From the NCBI GenBank assembly GCA_010672965.1, contig JAAHFN010000023.1, positions 171,238-207,764 on the forward strand: a stretch of DNA of 36,527 bases, in the 5' to 3' direction. Each line of letters starts with the position of its first letter. The first letter of the stretch is position 1. The notes below the pieces were generated by a model. It was not told the origin of the DNA and ran no database searches. It saw only the letters and a program-made list of their open reading frames with translations. This DNA comes from Oscillatoria sp. SIO1A7. GTDB lineage: Bacteria > Cyanobacteriota > Cyanobacteriia > Cyanobacteriales > Laspinemataceae. This document shows, piece after piece, positions 34,136 through 36,527 of this stretch. The position numbers and the translations under genes are program-made.

Positions 34136-34566
34136 ATATCAAATCCGCTTCCGCTGTTCCATGAATACCCCCATAAATACCTTTGGGGCAATTCCCAAGC
34201 GAGCGATACGACCCCGGCCGCCCCAACCCACCCACACCGCCCGCAGGAGGGGAAGCCAATCGGGGCGCTTCCTGGGGACCCATACAAACTGTGGCTGTTT
34301 CAGGACTTATATCAAGTCAGGTTAAATACCCACAGAAAAAATTTAGAATCTCGCGTAGGACGGGCTTCCGAAAAGTCCCTCCAGCTCTAAGGGACTTTTC
34401 GGAAGCCCGTCCTACGCAGAATTGACTTTTTTTTGGGGCATTCAAACCGACATGATTATTACGCACTGCCTCTATATCTGGTAGGGGTCAACGGCCGTTG
34501 ACCCCTACACTTAGGGCGCATTTCTACAATTTGCGTAAGTCCTATGTTTAACCGGATTTGATATTA
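34136..34566. mobile_element. Nested MITE-like elements (families C, C2 and a B end)
   Basis: The left end ATATCAAATCCGCTTCCGCTGTTCC (34136) and the right end TGTTTAACCGGATTTGATAT (34545-34564) are the two ends of the element also found intact at 35937-36121. Between them lies a C2 element (34309-34457; palindrome CGTAGGACGGGCTTCCGAAA / TTTCGGAAGCCCGTCCTACG) and a half family B element ending in TTTGCGTAAGTCCT at about 34543. This suggests successive insertions into one element. 34567-34653 has no feature. Confidence 0.65.
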
Positions 34567-34653
34567 GCTCTTATGATTTGTCTGAGTTATGTTGCAGGTC
34601 GCTAATAGCGGAAAGCTCTCTAGTGGGTTGGCAAATCTAAAATTGTGCATGAC

Positions 34654-34836
34654 TGTAGGGAGCGGCCCGGGAACGAAACCCAACCATATAGCAGTAAGCG
34701 GTCAGCTATCAGCTCTCAGCTATCGGCCAAAGCCTTGCCTTTCGTAAGCTGTGGCATTTTGTAACCGTCCTAACCTTACTATGTAATGCTATATCAATCT
34801 GTGCGCCCTTGTTTCGTTCCCGGGCCGCTCCCTACA
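34654..34836. mobile_element. Element F: 26-bp perfect terminal inverted repeats
   Basis: TGTAGGGAGCGGCCCGGGAA... (34654-34679) is matched exactly in reverse complement at 34811-34836. Almost the whole interior is a family E element (34687-34793). It is best read as E inserted into the loop of a large palindrome, or as an element carrying E as cargo. 34837-34980 shows no further feature. Confidence 0.8.
34687..34793. mobile_element. Small palindromic element family E, copy 2
   Basis: The reverse complement of 17713-17818, with ends TATAGCAG and TGCTATA. Similarity is near-complete over about 105 bp, including CGTAAGCTGTGGCATTTTGT and AACCGTCCTAACCTTACT. Confidence 0.8.
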
Positions 34837-34999
34837 ATTTTAAGCCAGACAAACCACTAGCTTATAGAAAAAAAACGACCTATTACTACTTTGTCCCGGA
34901 TTTAGATAGCTCTGGCCTGTAAGTAAGTAGCGCAAAGTACGGCTGGCACCGCCAGCGACAACAGACCGCCAGTAGTTATTAAAGGAGCTTCTCTATATT

Positions 35000-35668
35000 A
35001 TGCAACTACCGTACTCGTCTTCAAAATCCGTACTTGAAATAGACCGTCTTTTTGATGGTGCCCATAAATTCAAAACTGGTTTGGTGCCGAGGCAGCTCTT
35101 AAAGGTTAGAATTAAAAATAAAAAGGCTCCCTTGATTTTGCCGAGGCTTTCTCCTCAAATAAGCAGTCCATCCTTGGCTACGACTTTTGATAGAACTCAG
35201 GCGTTTTTAGTCGAAGCACTAGAGGTAAGTTGGGAGAGCAAAGGAGACCTTGGGGAAATTTATCCGCTTTTGTTGGAAAATATAGACTTACTCGAACCTC
35301 GCTTTATTTATGTCTTGCAGCAGTGGAGTGCGTTTGCTTTCTCTGTCGTTTCTCCAGAACAAGCTGCTACGATCGCCGGGTTGCTTGCAGATTTGGCAGG
35401 GATTATTTGGGGCTTGCCCGATGGCGATCGCGAAATAACTGGGGAGATTGCGATCGCTTGCTGCCAAGTAGCTTTGCAGGCTTACTCCCTCAAACATTTT
35501 CCCGGGGAATGGGCAGTAGTACAAAATAATCTCGCTCTAGCTTATAGCACTCGCTCCTGCGGCGATGCCGTAGAGAACGATCGCCAGTCTTACGCTTGCT
35601 ATTACTTGGGAAAACAAGTTTTTTCCCGCCAAGGTTTTCCCGAAGAATGGGAAAGAATTATTTTTTGA
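35000..35668 (+). CDS. Truncated TPR-family protein
   Basis: A 222-residue protein. Residues ~60-150 resemble the helical N-terminal module of a large cyanobacterial TPR family (often TPR-CHAT or TPR-ATPase proteins), with FLVEALEVSWESKGDLGEIYPLLLENIDLLEP. Residues ~155-222 contain the family's TPR motif, FPGEWAVVQNNLALAYSTRSCGDAVENDRQSY, followed by the start of the next unit (FSRQGFPEEWERIIF). The frame ends exactly where the next repeat would continue (FPEEWAxxQNNL), and TTTTAAG and TTGGGCA repeats begin at once. AAAGGAG precedes the ATG. It is probably a 3'-truncated gene, possibly still expressed. Confidence 0.7.
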   Translation: MQLPYSSSKSVLEIDRLFDGAHKFKTGLVPRQLLKVRIKNKKAPLILPRLSPQISSPSLATTFDRTQAFLVEALEVSWESKGDLGEIYPLLLENIDLLEPRFIYVLQQWSAFAFSVVSPEQAATIAGLLADLAGIIWGLPDGDREITGEIAIACCQVALQAYSLKHFPGEWAVVQNNLALAYSTRSCGDAVENDRQSYACYYLGKQVFSRQGFPEEWERIIF

Positions 35669-35691
35669 GTTTTAAGTTTTAAGTTTTGAGT

Positions 35692-35816
35692 TGGGCATTG
35701 GGCATTGGGCATTGGGCACTGGGCATTGGGCATAGGGCATTGGGCATTGGGCATAGGGCATTGGGCATTGGGCATTGGGCATTGGGCATTGGGCATTGGG
35801 CATTGGGCATTGGGAC
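35692..35816. repeat. Longest (TTGGGCA)n array of the window
   Basis: About 17 consecutive heptamers, a few with TAGGGCA or CTGGGCA variants. They start 24 bases after the stop of the truncated TPR gene, with a TTTTAAG triplet array between. A short hairpin-rich G+C stretch follows to 35890. Confidence 0.92.
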
Positions 35817-35936
35817 AAAAAATGTAGGGGCGTAGGCGGAGCCTGCCCGCAAGGGCATATGCCATTCGCCCCTAACCTGCGCGTGCGTAGCGCTATATTG
35901 GGGTCGATCGCTCTCTTGCTCAGAGATGAGAGCTGA

Positions 35937-36121
35937 TATCAAATCCGCTTCCGCTGTTCCATTCCATAAATCTCGTAGGGGCAATCCCCCCGCGATTCTC
36001 CTTACGGAGACGCTATGCGCCTAAGGCGCGCAGGCTCCGCCAACGCGAACGCCCCGATTGGTTTGGGGCGGGCACGGGGAACCCCTACAGATACTGTGAA
36101 TGTTTAACCGGATTTGATATG
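35937..36121. mobile_element. MITE-like element family C, full copy
   Basis: ATATCAAATCCGCTTCCGCT at left and TTTAACCGGATTTGATAT at right bound about 185 bp. The interior includes GTAGGGGCAATCCCCCCGCG and GGGGAACCCCTAC. It shows what the undisrupted form of the nested 34136-34566 element looked like. Confidence 0.75.
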
Positions 36122-36284
36122 AGATGAGAGCTGATTGCTGACTGCTGAGAGTCTTTTCAAATAAATTCCCCCTGCACTCGGATTGGTCAGGGGGGATAAA
36201 ATTACGCAAATTAAGCAAATCATTTTACGATCGATAGGGCTAGGGTTTCTTAGCCCAGGGAGCGGTTTTGCCTACAGCTTACAT

Positions 36285-36497
36285 CTAGTGTTTACTTTGG
36301 GGGTGTTTACTTTGGGGGTGTTTACTTTGGGGCTTTTTCGTCATATTGACTTCCCCACCCCACACCCCACACCCCACACCCTACACCCCACACCCCACAC
36401 CCTACACCCTACACCCCACGCCGTTTACTTTGGGGCTTTTTCGTCATATTGCCTTCCCCCCCCCCCAACCCACACCCCACACCCTACACCCCCCACC
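36285..36497. repeat. GTGTTTACTTTGGGG repeats and CCCCACACCCTACA array
   Basis: Three GTGTTTACTTTGGGG units (36290-36335) are followed by an array of CCCCACA / CCCTACA heptamers. The segment GTTTACTTTGGGGCTTTTTC and the next ten bases occur at 36321 and again at 36423, the second time followed by a run of 12 C and errors. The second copy is probably a low-quality assembly echo of the first. Confidence 0.75.
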
Positions 36498-36527
36498 AGA
36501 TACGACACACACACGTCTGAACTCCCG
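36498..36527 (+). other. Sequencing adapter at contig end (artefact)
   Basis: CACACGTCTGAACTCC (36510-36525) is identical to part of the standard Illumina TruSeq read-1 adapter, and the preceding AGATACGACACACA resembles the adapter's AGATCGGAAGAG start with errors. These bases are not genomic. Confidence 0.9.

Noticed and set aside
33957-34325. 122-codon frame over the RNA copy 2 3' half and a MITE-like element
   Set aside because: Arg/Pro-rich composition, crosses two unrelated elements, no ribosome binding site.
36340-36497. Telomere-like CCCCACACCCTACA array as a linear chromosome end
   Set aside because: The adapter sequence at the very end shows this is an assembly boundary, and related G/C-rich heptamer arrays occur inside the window.

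Overview
The window reads as a contig from a filamentous, non-heterocystous-type cyanobacterium (Oscillatoriales-like). The evidence is the very frequent HIP1 octamer (GCGATCGC and its GCGATCGn variants), cyanobacterial families (DUF3134, PAP/fibrillin, DUF928, CHASE2 sensors, a ModB-ModC fusion), and intergenic space crowded with heptamer tandem repeats (TTGGGCA, TTTCAGC) and MITE-like palindromes. The last 30 bases look like sequencing-adapter read-through, so the right edge is a contig end, not biology.

Layout. 1-1830: tRNA-Arg(CCG), a promoter-driven structured RNA candidate on the minus strand (about 601-870), then a pile-up of MITE-like elements. 1832-7010: two related P-loop ATPases on the minus strand (one with a long acidic repeat region, one with an N-terminal XRE-type HTH), divergent from a sigma-70-like gene, plus a short ORF remnant. 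7118-9214: mraY and a DUF3134 gene (minus strand), with a 179-bp tandem duplication behind mraY. 9744-14411: PAP/fibrillin, tatC, modA and a modB-modC fusion (plus strand). 15271-20379: rpsU, then a peroxiredoxin/2OG-oxygenase fusion and a PEP-synthase-like enzyme, both on the minus strand.

20990-33467 is the most distinctive region, six genes on the plus strand: a secreted TPR-CHAT protein; DUF928; CHASE2-PAS-class III cyclase; CHASE2-PAS with no output domain; a second DUF928; and a CHASE2 hybrid histidine kinase with receiver. At least the last four look co-transcribed. The arrangement suggests an envelope-facing signalling locus in which similar CHASE2 sensors feed different outputs (cyclic nucleotide, phosphorelay, or none), with exported DUF928 and CHAT proteins as partners. 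That functional link is inference.

33788-36527: a second copy of the structured RNA with its own promoter on the plus strand (about 33823-34118), nested MITE-like elements, a truncated TPR-family protein, more heptamer repeats, and the adapter-bearing contig end.

The strongest unexplained signal is the pair of homologous RNA candidates near the two ends of the window. They share the -35/-10 promoter, a 5' hairpin block, a central GTAAGCCTTGGACT...AAGTAGTCCA block and a 3' GTGGGTTT(T/C)CCTTGGGAGAAA block, while the sequence between has drifted with stems apparently kept. I do not recognise the family.
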